Shown piece after piece: positions 7,239-14,631 of a DNA stretch of 23,201 nucleotides; positions within the stretch are counted from its first letter, which is position 1, and each line of letters opens with the position of its first letter. The DNA lies in the NCBI GenBank assembly GCA_964604565.1, contig CAZRZN010000042.1:1-23201 (forward strand), in the 5' to 3' direction. Both the position numbers and the translations under genes were made by a program. A model generated the notes under the pieces. That model searched no databases, had not been told where the DNA came from, and saw only the letters and a program-made list of their open reading frames with translations. The DNA comes from CAZRZN01 sp964604565. GTDB taxonomy: Bacteria; Pseudomonadota; Alphaproteobacteria; Rhodobacterales; Rhodobacteraceae.

Positions 7239-8375
7239 ATGGGTCTATTCATTCTAAGACGTGTCGGAGTGATGTTGCTGACGGCCTTGTGCCTGACGTT
7301 TCTCGTCTTCGTCATGACGAACCTCTATCCAAACCTTGAAAAGCTCGCGAAATCCGAGGGCAATTTCAGGATGACGGATATCGAGGTCGCCACCTGGCTG
7401 TCGAACAACGGTTATCGGTCGCCGCTGGACGACCAGATGCTTGCAGATTTCCGCGCGGGCGACATCACGCTCGACGAGGCCTCCGCGCAGGTCAACACCG
7501 GGTTCGATCCGCGCCTCTTGCGCAACTACGCGGAATGGATCGGGATCATGCCCGGCTGGACCGGAGAGGACCGCGACGGCAATCCGACGGGACGCTGCAT
7601 CCTGCCCGGCAAGGACGCGGCCGAGGCGCCGACCTTCTGCGGCATCCTGCAAGGGCACTGGGGCTTTTCGACCGTATCCAAGGCGCCGGTCAGCGAGGCG
7701 CTGGGAACCCGGATGGGCAACACCGGTTTCCTGATGCTCTGCGTGATGCTGCTGATGGTTCCCTCGGCGCTGATCGTCGGCGTTCTGGCGGGCATGCGCG
7801 AAGGCTCACCGCTGGACCGGTCCCTGTCCACCTTCTCGATCACCACAACGGCGACACCGGAATATGTCTCGGGCGTTCTGTTCATCGCGATCTTCACCTC
7901 TTCGGCGGTGGGGCTCAAATGGTTCAAGGGCACCGCCACATCGGCGATGGAAAACGCTACCTTCGAGAATTTCTTTCTGCCGGTGCTGACCATCGCGCTT
8001 TACGGCATGGGCTATATCGCCCGCATGACACGGGCCTCCATGGCGGAGGTCATGACCGCGCAATACATCCGCACGGCACGGCTCAAAGGTGTCAGCTTTC
8101 CCAACATCGTCATGAAACACGCGCTGCGCAATGCGCTGATCGCGCCGTTCACCGTGATCATGTTGCAGTTTCCCTGGCTGCTGAACGGCGTCGTCATCGT
8201 CGAGACCCTGTTCCAATACAAAGGCGTCGGCTGGGAGCTGGTCCGCGCCGCCGGCAACAACGACATCGAGATGCTGCTGGCGATCTCGGTCGTGTCGGTC
8301 GTCGTCGTTCTGGTGACACAGCTGATTTCCGACATCGGCTATGTCTATCTTAACCCGCGCATCAGCGTAACCTGA
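7239..8375 (+). CDS. ABC transporter permease, DppB/OppB type
   Basis: This inner-membrane subunit of the importer has 378 residues. The N-terminus FILRRVGVMLLTALCLTFLVFVM is the classic DppB first helix. The BPD transmembrane domain follows from about residue 160. Its EAA coupling loop is AQYIRTARLKGVSFPNIVMKHALRNAL (about 274-300), where the ATPase docks, and the C-terminus is DIGYVYLNPRI. Between helix 1 and helix 2 is a periplasmic segment of about 130 residues (30-160), longer than in simple DppB proteins, with two cysteines (120 and 134) that could pair. The ribosome site is AGGGG. It ends 10 bp before the second permease, whose ribosome site (GAGGAGG) lies in that gap. Confidence 0.94.
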   Translation: MGLFILRRVGVMLLTALCLTFLVFVMTNLYPNLEKLAKSEGNFRMTDIEVATWLSNNGYRSPLDDQMLADFRAGDITLDEASAQVNTGFDPRLLRNYAEWIGIMPGWTGEDRDGNPTGRCILPGKDAAEAPTFCGILQGHWGFSTVSKAPVSEALGTRMGNTGFLMLCVMLLMVPSALIVGVLAGMREGSPLDRSLSTFSITTTATPEYVSGVLFIAIFTSSAVGLKWFKGTATSAMENATFENFFLPVLTIALYGMGYIARMTRASMAEVMTAQYIRTARLKGVSFPNIVMKHALRNALIAPFTVIMLQFPWLLNGVVIVETLFQYKGVGWELVRAAGNNDIEMLLAISVVSVVVVLVTQLISDIGYVYLNPRISVT

Positions 8376-8385
8376 GGAGGCATCC

Positions 8386-9828
8386 ATGGATCCTTTGACC
8401 TGGACCGGCGGCCTCGGGACCGTCTTGAACCCGATCCTTTTCCTGCTGCTGCCCGTCTTCGCCGTGGCGATGGTGGTGCGGATCGCCCTGTCCTTTTTCG
8501 AGCCCGACACGGGCATCCAGACCAATCCCGATGGCACGATCATCGCCACCGGCGGGATCTGGGGTTTGTCGGCGAAACTGTCGAATTATCTTGGCCTTGC
8601 GCTGCTGGCCGTGGTGCTGGCCTATCTTGTGGTCGGTGCAGCACTGGGCACCGGGGCTGGCATCGTCGGCGCCGTCAGCCGGCAGTTCCTGCCGGTCTGG
8701 ATCGCACTGGTCGCGACCTTTGTCCTGTCGATCCACTACAAGCGCAGTCTGGGCCTTTACGGCAAACTGTTCGACAGCATGATCGGCATGATCGGTTTTG
8801 GCCTCGTGATGTTCTGGGTCTACACGGCCCTGTTCTACGGGCTGTTCGACTGGATCGCCACGCACGGCCCGCTGGACCAGGCGTCGGGGATGAAGAACAA
8901 GGTGCCCGGCACGCCCCTGCGCGGCGCCGAGGAGGGCGAGTTCCAATGGTATCTGCTGGGCGGCGACAACCTGGCCCGCGACGTGTTCAGCCGCGTCGTG
9001 GCCGGCAGCACGATCGTGATCGCGATCGCGCCTTTGGCGACGCTCTTTGCCTTCATGGTCGGCATCACGCTGGGCCTGCCTGCGGGCTACTACGGTGGTC
9101 GGCTGGACACGATCCTGAGCTTTCTGGCCAACCTCATCCTCGCGTTTCCGGTAATCCTGCTGTTCTATCTGCTGGTGACGCCGGAAATCGTGGCCACCGG
9201 CATGCCGCAGTTCATGGCGGTCGTGCTGTTCATCTTTCCGCTGATCTTTTCCGGCGTTCTGATCCATTCGCGCTACCGGACCCAGCCAAGCAAGGACTAC
9301 GTCTACCTGGCCATCGTGCTGGTGCCGATGGCGCTGATCTATCTGGCGACGATCAACCAGGCGGGGTCCAAGATCACCTTCTGGCCGCTCGATTTCTTCG
9401 ATGTGCCGGGCGGGATCCTCGTGGTCTTTGTCTCGGTGGTCTTTGTCAACTCCCCCACGGTTTACCGCATCGTCCGCGGCCTGACGATGGACATCAAGAC
9501 CCGCGACTATGTGGCCGCCGCGCAGACACGCGGCGAACGGCCGTGGTACATCATGTTGTGGGAAATCCTGCCCAATGCGCGCGGGCCGCTGATCGTCGAT
9601 TTCTGCCTGCGCATCGGCTATACCACCATCCTGCTCGGGACGCTGGGCTTTTTCGGCCTCGGCCTGCCGCCGGAAAGCCCGGACTGGGGTTCTACGATCA
9701 ACGAAGGCCGCAAGCTGCTTTCGATCTACCTGCATCCGGCCTTGCCACCGGCGCTGTCGCTGCTGAGCCTCGTCCTCGGACTGAACCTTCTGGCGGACGG
9801 TCTGCGCGAGGAATCGCTGCGCGACTGA
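8386..9828 (+). CDS. ABC transporter permease, DppC/OppC type, enlarged
   Basis: This second membrane subunit has 480 residues, against roughly 280-300 for ordinary DppC. The canonical part is clear: LLGGDNLARDVFSRVVAGS (about 190-208; usual form GTD-LGRDV-SR), GYYGGRLDTI, the EAA loop RDYVAAAQTRGERPWYIMLW with ILPNARGPL (about 373-402), and the C-terminal PDWGSTINEGR and GLNLLADGLRE. The first 160 residues add about four hydrophobic helices (16-36, 68-88, 102-117, 132-155). A further hydrophobic segment with a linker (about 290-345) interrupts the core between the usual helices. What the extra helices do is unknown; they may recruit another subunit or shape the pore. Similar enlarged permeases may exist in related importers. 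Confidence 0.92.
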   Translation: MDPLTWTGGLGTVLNPILFLLLPVFAVAMVVRIALSFFEPDTGIQTNPDGTIIATGGIWGLSAKLSNYLGLALLAVVLAYLVVGAALGTGAGIVGAVSRQFLPVWIALVATFVLSIHYKRSLGLYGKLFDSMIGMIGFGLVMFWVYTALFYGLFDWIATHGPLDQASGMKNKVPGTPLRGAEEGEFQWYLLGGDNLARDVFSRVVAGSTIVIAIAPLATLFAFMVGITLGLPAGYYGGRLDTILSFLANLILAFPVILLFYLLVTPEIVATGMPQFMAVVLFIFPLIFSGVLIHSRYRTQPSKDYVYLAIVLVPMALIYLATINQAGSKITFWPLDFFDVPGGILVVFVSVVFVNSPTVYRIVRGLTMDIKTRDYVAAAQTRGERPWYIMLWEILPNARGPLIVDFCLRIGYTTILLGTLGFFGLGLPPESPDWGSTINEGRKLLSIYLHPALPPALSLLSLVLGLNLLADGLREESLRD

Positions 9829-9839
9829 TGACGGACCGG

Positions 9840-9891
9840 CCGGGGGGCCAGCCCCCCGGTCCCCCCGGGATATTTTTCGCCCAAAGAAGCC
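9840..9891 (+). repeat. 3'-end hairpin/TATTTTTCG element, copy 2
   Basis: CCGGGGGGC and GCCCCCCGG form a stem with a very short loop (9840-9859). They are followed by CCCCCCGGGATATTTTTCG and CCCAAAGAAGCC. The tail matches the copy at 2474-2535 read on the opposite strand. It begins 11 bases after the second permease stop, inside the importer operon. It may act as an attenuator or RNA-processing site that separates the ATPase message, or as a true terminator with a new start before 9931. Confidence 0.7.
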
Positions 9892-9930
9892 GAGACGGGT
9901 TGCGCGGGCGCTCCGACAGGGAGACGAACC

Positions 9931-12018
9931 ATGAAAGATACTTATGACGGGCCCATCCTGGAGATCGACCGGCTGTCGATCTCGTTTTTTACCCGGCTAA
10001 GGGAAATTCCGGCGGTGATGGATTTTTCCGTCGCCGTGCAGCCCGGCGAGGCGGTCGGTCTTGTGGGGGAATCCGGCTGCGGGAAATCCACCGTGGCGCT
10101 GGGTGTCATGCAGGATCTTGGCAAGAACGGCCGGATCGTCGGCGGGTCGATCAAGTTCAAGGGACGCAGCCTGAACGAGATGAGCCAGGAAGATCTGCGC
10201 GATATCCGCGGATCGGAGATCGCGATGATCTATCAGGAGCCGATGGCCTCGCTCAACCCGGCGATGAAGGTCGGCAAGCAACTGATGGAAGTGCCGATGA
10301 TCCACAAGGGCGCCTCTGCCGAGGACGCCTATGCACGCGCGCTTCAGGTGGTCACCGATGTGAAACTGCCCGATCCCAAGCGGATCCTGGACAGTTATCC
10401 GCACCAGCTTTCGGGCGGGCAGCAGCAGCGGATCGTCATTGCCCTTGCGCTGATGGCCGAGCCTGCACTGCTGATTCTGGATGAGCCGACCACAGCGCTG
10501 GACGTGACGGTCGAGGCCGCTGTCGTGGAACTGGTCAAGGAGCTGGGCAAGAAATACGGCACCTCCATGCTGTTCATCAGTCACAACCTTGGCCTCGTAC
10601 TGGAGACCTGCGACCGGATCTGCGTGATGTATTCCGGCGAGGCGGTAGAGACCGGGTCCATCGAGGATGTCTTTGACAAGATGCAGCACCCTTATACGCA
10701 GGCGCTGTTCCGGTCGATCCCACTGCCCGGCGCGGACAAGAATGCGCGCCCGCTGGTGGCAATTCCGGGCAACTTTCCCCTGCCCCACGAACGCCCGCCG
10801 GGCTGCAACTTTGGCCCGCGTTGCGATTATTTCGAGGCGGGGCGCTGCGATGGGATGGAACGGATCCCGATGGCGGAGATCGAGGGCGACGACCGCCACA
10901 GGACGCGCTGTCTGAAGTTCCAGGAGATCGACTGGCACGCGCCGCTGGCGAAGGTCGAGACCAACGCCAAGTCTGAGCCCGGCAAGGTCGTGCTCAAGAT
11001 GGACGAGCTGAAGAAATATTACGAGGTGGCCGCGAATGCGCTTTTTGGCGGCTCCGGCGCGACCAAGGTGGTCAAGGCGAACGAGACCCTCAGCTTCGAG
11101 GCGCGGGAATCCGAGACCCTCGCCATCGTCGGGGAATCCGGTTGTGGGAAATCGACCTTTGCCAAGGTTCTCATGGGGCTGGAGACCGCGACTGACGGGC
11201 AGATCCTGCTGGACAACCGAAACATCGAGATGACGCCCATCGAAAAGCGCGACACAAAGACCATCGCCGACGTGCAGATGGTCTTTCAGAACCCGTTCGA
11301 CACGCTGAACCCGTCGATGACCGTCGGCCGGCAGATCATGCGCGCGCTGGAAATCTTCGACTTCGGCAAGTCCGATGGGGAGCGCCGTGAGGAGATGCTG
11401 CGCCTGCTGGATCTGGTGAAACTGCCGCGGGCCTTTGCCGACCGGATGCCAAGGCAATTGTCCGGCGGGCAAAAGCAGCGCGTGGGCATCGCGCGCGCCT
11501 TTTCCGGGGGCGCGCGGATCGTCGTGGCGGACGAGCCGGTATCGGCGCTGGACGTGTCCGTGCAGGCGGCGGTGACCGACCTGCTGATGGAGATCCAGCG
11601 CGAGCAGAAGACGACGCTGCTGTTCATCAGCCACGATCTTTCCATCGTGCGCTACCTCAGCGACCGGGTCATGGTGATGTATCTGGGCCATGTGGTGGAA
11701 CTGGGCACGACGGATCAGGTCTTTTCGCCGCCCTATCACCCCTATACGGAGGCACTTCTGTCCGCGGTTCCCATCGCCGACACCCGTGTGCAGAAACAGC
11801 ACATCGTGCTGGAAGGCGATATTCCCTCGGCGATGAACCCACCGTCAGGCTGCCCGTTCCAGACGCGCTGCCGCTGGAAATCCAAGGTGCCGAACGGTCT
11901 GTGCGAAAAGGAAGTGCCCCCCGTGCGGGTCATGGCCGAAGGGCACCAGATTAAATGCCATCTCTCGGCCGAGGAATTTGACAACATGGAGCCGGTGATC
12001 AAGATCGCAGCAGAATAA
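9931..12018 (+). CDS. ABC transporter ATP-binding protein, fused DppD-DppF (two nucleotide-binding domains)
   Basis: The 695-residue protein supplies both ATPases of the importer in one chain. Domain 1 has Walker A GESGCGKST (46-54), Q-loop YQEP (101), signature LSGGQQQR (160-167), Walker B LLILDEP (180-186) and H-loop His218. Domain 2 has Walker A (401-409), Q-loop FQNP (452), signature LSGGQKQR (510-517), Walker B IVVADEP (530-536) and His568. Each domain is followed by the oligopeptide-transporter C-terminal extension with four cysteines: C292, C298, C306, C327 and C641, C647, C658, C676. In solved Opp/Dpp transporters this extension carries a [4Fe-4S] cluster. All catalytic motifs are intact in both halves. 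The ribosome site is AGGGAG. It closes the operon; a hairpin follows nine bases after the stop. Confidence 0.95.
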   Translation: MKDTYDGPILEIDRLSISFFTRLREIPAVMDFSVAVQPGEAVGLVGESGCGKSTVALGVMQDLGKNGRIVGGSIKFKGRSLNEMSQEDLRDIRGSEIAMIYQEPMASLNPAMKVGKQLMEVPMIHKGASAEDAYARALQVVTDVKLPDPKRILDSYPHQLSGGQQQRIVIALALMAEPALLILDEPTTALDVTVEAAVVELVKELGKKYGTSMLFISHNLGLVLETCDRICVMYSGEAVETGSIEDVFDKMQHPYTQALFRSIPLPGADKNARPLVAIPGNFPLPHERPPGCNFGPRCDYFEAGRCDGMERIPMAEIEGDDRHRTRCLKFQEIDWHAPLAKVETNAKSEPGKVVLKMDELKKYYEVAANALFGGSGATKVVKANETLSFEARESETLAIVGESGCGKSTFAKVLMGLETATDGQILLDNRNIEMTPIEKRDTKTIADVQMVFQNPFDTLNPSMTVGRQIMRALEIFDFGKSDGERREEMLRLLDLVKLPRAFADRMPRQLSGGQKQRVGIARAFSGGARIVVADEPVSALDVSVQAAVTDLLMEIQREQKTTLLFISHDLSIVRYLSDRVMVMYLGHVVELGTTDQVFSPPYHPYTEALLSAVPIADTRVQKQHIVLEGDIPSAMNPPSGCPFQTRCRWKSKVPNGLCEKEVPPVRVMAEGHQIKCHLSAEEFDNMEPVIKIAAE

Positions 12019-12026
12019 CATCAGGG

Positions 12027-12046
12027 CCCGGGCGGTATTGCCCGGG
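12027..12046 (+). terminator. Hairpin after the importer operon
   Basis: CCCGGGC and GCCCGGG form a 7-bp stem with the 6-base loop GGTATT, starting nine bases after the ATPase stop codon. There is no following T-run, so intrinsic termination may be weak. It is the natural 3'-end signal of the operon. Confidence 0.5.
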
Positions 12047-12356
12047 TGACTTGCCCGGCGTGGCGACTGCGGTCTGATCGTGGCGCCCCTTGAGGTGCTG
12101 CGCTGTCGCTCTGATCGTAGATTTCGGTCGTCCCAACGCCGGATTCGTGACTGGAGTAGCGCAATGGAGCGACGTCGCCAGGACTGCCGCAGTCCTCGGA
12201 CACGGGCCCTTGGCGCAAAAGGCCCGAAGCACGTGGGAACTGCGCTTTATCGAGGGACGCAGCGCGTTTTCGGGACGCAGGCGCCGCCTGTCGCGTCGCT
12301 GTCATGAATCGCCTTTAAGGAGAGATTGCATCACCTCATTGGAAAGCTGCCCTCCC
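12047..12356. other. Non-coding or degenerate stretch, no gene recognised
   Basis: Open frames of 75 to 94 codons exist on both strands, but none has a ribosome site, family motif or the strong third-position GC of neighbouring genes. One minus-strand frame contains a short TTEIYDQ string reminiscent of tyrosine-recombinase C-termini, too short to mean anything alone. A good AAGGAG at 12317-12322 has no start codon at a suitable distance. The stretch could be a decayed gene or insertion scar. Confidence 0.4.
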
Positions 12357-12710
12357 ATGTCAGATGATTTCATCACCGCACTTACCGCATCCGGGGCGTC
12401 ACGCCTTAACCTTGACATGCCGATGACCGGCCCGGCGCCGCCCTTTGGGGGTATCGGCCCTCTGACAAGGCGCAGGCCGGGCTCTGTAGCGCCCGCGCTG
12501 GGTCACCTTGTCAGGCTGCGCGCCTCGGCCGCCGATATTCCATATCATGCGCTTGGCTCATCCACGAGCCACCTTTCCATGCCACAGGCGATGAACACGT
12601 CCCGCTGGTGCCGACCAATACTGGGTTTTCTTCCAGAGGGTTGGTGGATATTCCCCGGAATGTTGGTCGGGGCCTCTCTTTGGGCTGCGCTGATCTTTGC
12701 CCTGCTCTGA
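12357..12710 (+). CDS. Hypothetical small protein with C-terminal membrane helix (doubtful)
   Basis: A 117-residue frame begins MSDDFITALTASGAS and ends with a clear hydrophobic segment, GWWIFPGMLVGASLWAALIF (about residues 93-112), preceded by Arg/Pro-rich sequence. Only the last 39 residues or so, from an internal ATG at 12591, look protein-like; the first part is low in character. Third-position GC is modest by hand count (about two thirds) and below that of the flanking genes. There is no clear ribosome site before 12357. The stop codon lies in the left arm of an inverted repeat. Either a small membrane protein with an uncertain start or a chance frame. Confidence 0.3.
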   Translation: MSDDFITALTASGASRLNLDMPMTGPAPPFGGIGPLTRRRPGSVAPALGHLVRLRASAADIPYHALGSSTSHLSMPQAMNTSRWCRPILGFLPEGWWIFPGMLVGASLWAALIFALL

Positions 12711-12730
12711 CCAATCCGGCATGTCAGAGC
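12704..12730. terminator. Inverted repeat between convergent units, possible bidirectional terminator
   Basis: GCTCTGAC and GTCAGAGC are perfect 8-bp arms around an 11-base spacer, located 18 bases beyond the rfbD stop on the minus strand. The position suits the 3' end of the polysaccharide operon and of the doubtful small ORF on the plus strand. Neither side has a T-run. Confidence 0.45.
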
Positions 12731-12748
12731 GCGGCGGCCGGTGCGCGA

Positions 12749-13585
12749 TCATAGCCTTTGCAGAATCTCGCGCAGCCGCGCCTTCCAGTCCGGCGCCGCG
12801 ATGCCGAAATCCCGCTCCAGTGCGGAACAATCAAGACGGGAATTGAGCGGCCTCACCGCCGGGGTCGGATAGGCGGACGTCGGGATATCCTCCACCGCCA
12901 CATCGCGTCCGGCCTGGGCAAAGATCGCCCGCGCGAAATCCGCCCAGCTGACCGCAGGCGCGCCACCGTAGTGATACAGCCCGCCGGACTGACCCCGGCG
13001 CATCGCCTCGGCCATGCGCAGCAACGTCGCGGCAATATCGTCTGCCGGTGTCGGCCCGCCCACCTGATCGGCGACGATGGTCAGACGGTCGCGAGTCTCG
13101 GACAGGCGGAGCATCGTCTTCACGAAATTATTGCCATGGGCCGAAAAGACCCAGGATGTGCGCAGGATCGCGGCGTTGGCACCCGCGTCAAGCACCGCCC
13201 GTTCCCCGGCCAGTTTCGTGCGTCCGTAGGCGTTCTGCGGCGCGACAGAGTCTGTTTCGCGCCAGGGCGCGGTCCCGCTGCCGTCGAACACGTAATCGGT
13301 GGAAACATGCAGGAACGGCACCCCGCGCGCGGCGCAAGCGCGGGCCATCTCGCCGGGCGCTTCGGCGTTCAGGCGATGGGCCTGCGCCGTCTCTTCCTCG
13401 GCCTTGTCGACAGCGGTATAGGCAGCCGCATTGATCACGACATCGGGGCCATGCGCATCAATCGCCGCCTCCACCGTGCCCGGGTCCGTCAGATCCGCCT
13501 GCGCATGGCCAAGGGCGGTGACATCGCCCTGCGCCCGAAGTTCCGTCGCGACCTGGCCGTTGTGGCCGAATACAAGGATCGTCAT
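12749..13585 (-). CDS. rfbD: dTDP-4-dehydrorhamnose reductase
   Basis: Last step of dTDP-L-rhamnose synthesis: NAD(P)H-dependent reduction of dTDP-4-keto-L-rhamnose. The 278 residues include the nucleotide loop GHNGQV (7-12), the start of the extended SDR fold. They also include INAAAYTAVDKAE (51-63), HVSTDYVFDG (93-102) and the catalytic Tyr120/Lys124 in NAYGRTK, with a C-terminal RPLNSRLDC. The ATG at 13585 overlaps the rfbB stop by four bases (ATGA). The frame stays open for 42 more codons upstream, but these lie inside rfbB and are not family-like. It is the last gene of the operon, and an inverted repeat follows the stop. Confidence 0.95.
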   Translation of the reverse strand: MTILVFGHNGQVATELRAQGDVTALGHAQADLTDPGTVEAAIDAHGPDVVINAAAYTAVDKAEEETAQAHRLNAEAPGEMARACAARGVPFLHVSTDYVFDGSGTAPWRETDSVAPQNAYGRTKLAGERAVLDAGANAAILRTSWVFSAHGNNFVKTMLRLSETRDRLTIVADQVGGPTPADDIAATLLRMAEAMRRGQSGGLYHYGGAPAVSWADFARAIFAQAGRDVAVEDIPTSAYPTPAVRPLNSRLDCSALERDFGIAAPDWKARLREILQRL

Positions 13586-14631
13586 GCCTTTACTCCCAGC
13601 CGCTGGCCGACGCCGGGGCGTTCTTGCAGGGCGCGCCACCAGCCCTCGTTTTCGAGATACCAGCGCACGGTTTTTTCCAGCCCTTCCTCCACGGTGACAG
13701 ACGGCCGCCAACCCAGTTCGTCGCGGATGCGCCGGGGGTCGATGGCGTAACGGGCATCATGGCCCGGACGGTCGGTCACGAAAGTGATCTGATCGGCATA
13801 GCTGCCGCTGTCCTTCGGCTTCAGCCGGTCGAGGATCCCGCAGAGCGTCCGGACCAGATCGAGGTTCGTCCGCTCATTCTCGCCACCGATGTTGTAGGCG
13901 CGGCCAACCTGCCCCTCGCGGACCACAAGCAGCAGCGCGTCGGCGTGATCCTCCACATAGAGCCAGTCGCGGATATTATCGCCCTTGCCGTAGATCGGCA
14001 GCGGTTTTCCCGCGATCGCGTTCAGGATCACCACCGGAACCAGCTTTTCCGGAAAATGGAAAGGGCCGTAATTGTTGGAACAATTTGTCAGGACCACCGG
14101 CAGGCCGTAAGTCTCGTGCCAAGCGCGCACCAAGTGATCCGAGGATGCCTTGGAGGCCGAATAGGGACTGCGCGGATCGTAGGGCGTGTCCTCTGTGAAC
14201 ATCTGCGACGGATCAGCGGGCAATGAGCCGAAAACCTCATCGGTCGAGATGTGGTGAAACCGGAAACTGTCGGGCCGCCCCCGGTCCGTCCAGTATTTCC
14301 GGGCGGCCTCCAGCATGTTGTAGGTGCCGGTGATGTTGGTCTCGATGAAATCGCCCGGCCCGTCGATGGACCTGTCCACATGGCTTTCGGCGGCCAGATG
14401 CATCACCGCATCCGGCGCGTGGCGGGAAAAGATCGCGTCCAGCGTGGCCCGGTCGCGGATATCCGCATGTTCAAAGGCGTATCCGGGCGCATCCGCGACG
14501 CTTTGGACGTTGTCGAGGCAGGCGGCGTAGGTCAGCGCATCAAGGTTCACCACCTCGTGCCCCTCCGCGATGGCGCGGCGCACCACCGCCGATCCGATGA
14601 ACCCGGCGCCCCCGGTCACTAGCAGCTTCAT
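13582..14631 (-). CDS. rfbB: dTDP-glucose 4,6-dehydratase
   Basis: Converts dTDP-D-glucose to dTDP-4-keto-6-deoxy-D-glucose with tightly bound NAD+. The 349 residues carry TGGAGFIGS (6-14), DALTYAACLDNV, HLAAESHVDRSI (78-89), the catalytic STDEVFG (129-135, with the dehydratase Asp-Glu pair), YSASKASSDHLV (157-168) and NNYGPFHFPEKL. This is a full-length, intact extended SDR enzyme. The start at 14631 overlaps the rfbC stop by four bases; an in-frame ATG five codons upstream lies inside rfbC. The end overlaps rfbD by four bases, so translation of C, B and D is probably coupled. Confidence 0.97.
   Translation of the reverse strand: MKLLVTGGAGFIGSAVVRRAIAEGHEVVNLDALTYAACLDNVQSVADAPGYAFEHADIRDRATLDAIFSRHAPDAVMHLAAESHVDRSIDGPGDFIETNITGTYNMLEAARKYWTDRGRPDSFRFHHISTDEVFGSLPADPSQMFTEDTPYDPRSPYSASKASSDHLVRAWHETYGLPVVLTNCSNNYGPFHFPEKLVPVVILNAIAGKPLPIYGKGDNIRDWLYVEDHADALLLVVREGQVGRAYNIGGENERTNLDLVRTLCGILDRLKPKDSGSYADQITFVTDRPGHDARYAIDPRRIRDELGWRPSVTVEEGLEKTVRWYLENEGWWRALQERPGVGQRLGVKA

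Noticed and set aside
8362..9735. Minus-strand frame of about 457 codons opposite the second permease.
   Set aside because: Highly charged low-complexity translation (many Asp, Arg, Gln, His) typical of antisense to a membrane protein.
9997..11802. Minus-strand frame of about 600 codons opposite the fused ATPase.
   Set aside because: Shadow of a clear plus-strand gene with intact ABC motifs; no domain in the antisense translation.
12090..12180. TTEIYDQ string on the minus strand, resembling a tyrosine-recombinase C-terminus.
   Set aside because: Seven residues only, with no catalytic Arg/His context; chance is more likely.
12090..12356. Upstream extension of the doubtful small ORF to 12090.
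   Set aside because: No ribosome site, no motif and poor codon character. The membrane helix alone does not support so long a protein.
12412..12417. TTGACA inside the convergent gap considered as a promoter -35.
   Set aside because: No -10-like sequence at 16-18 bp.
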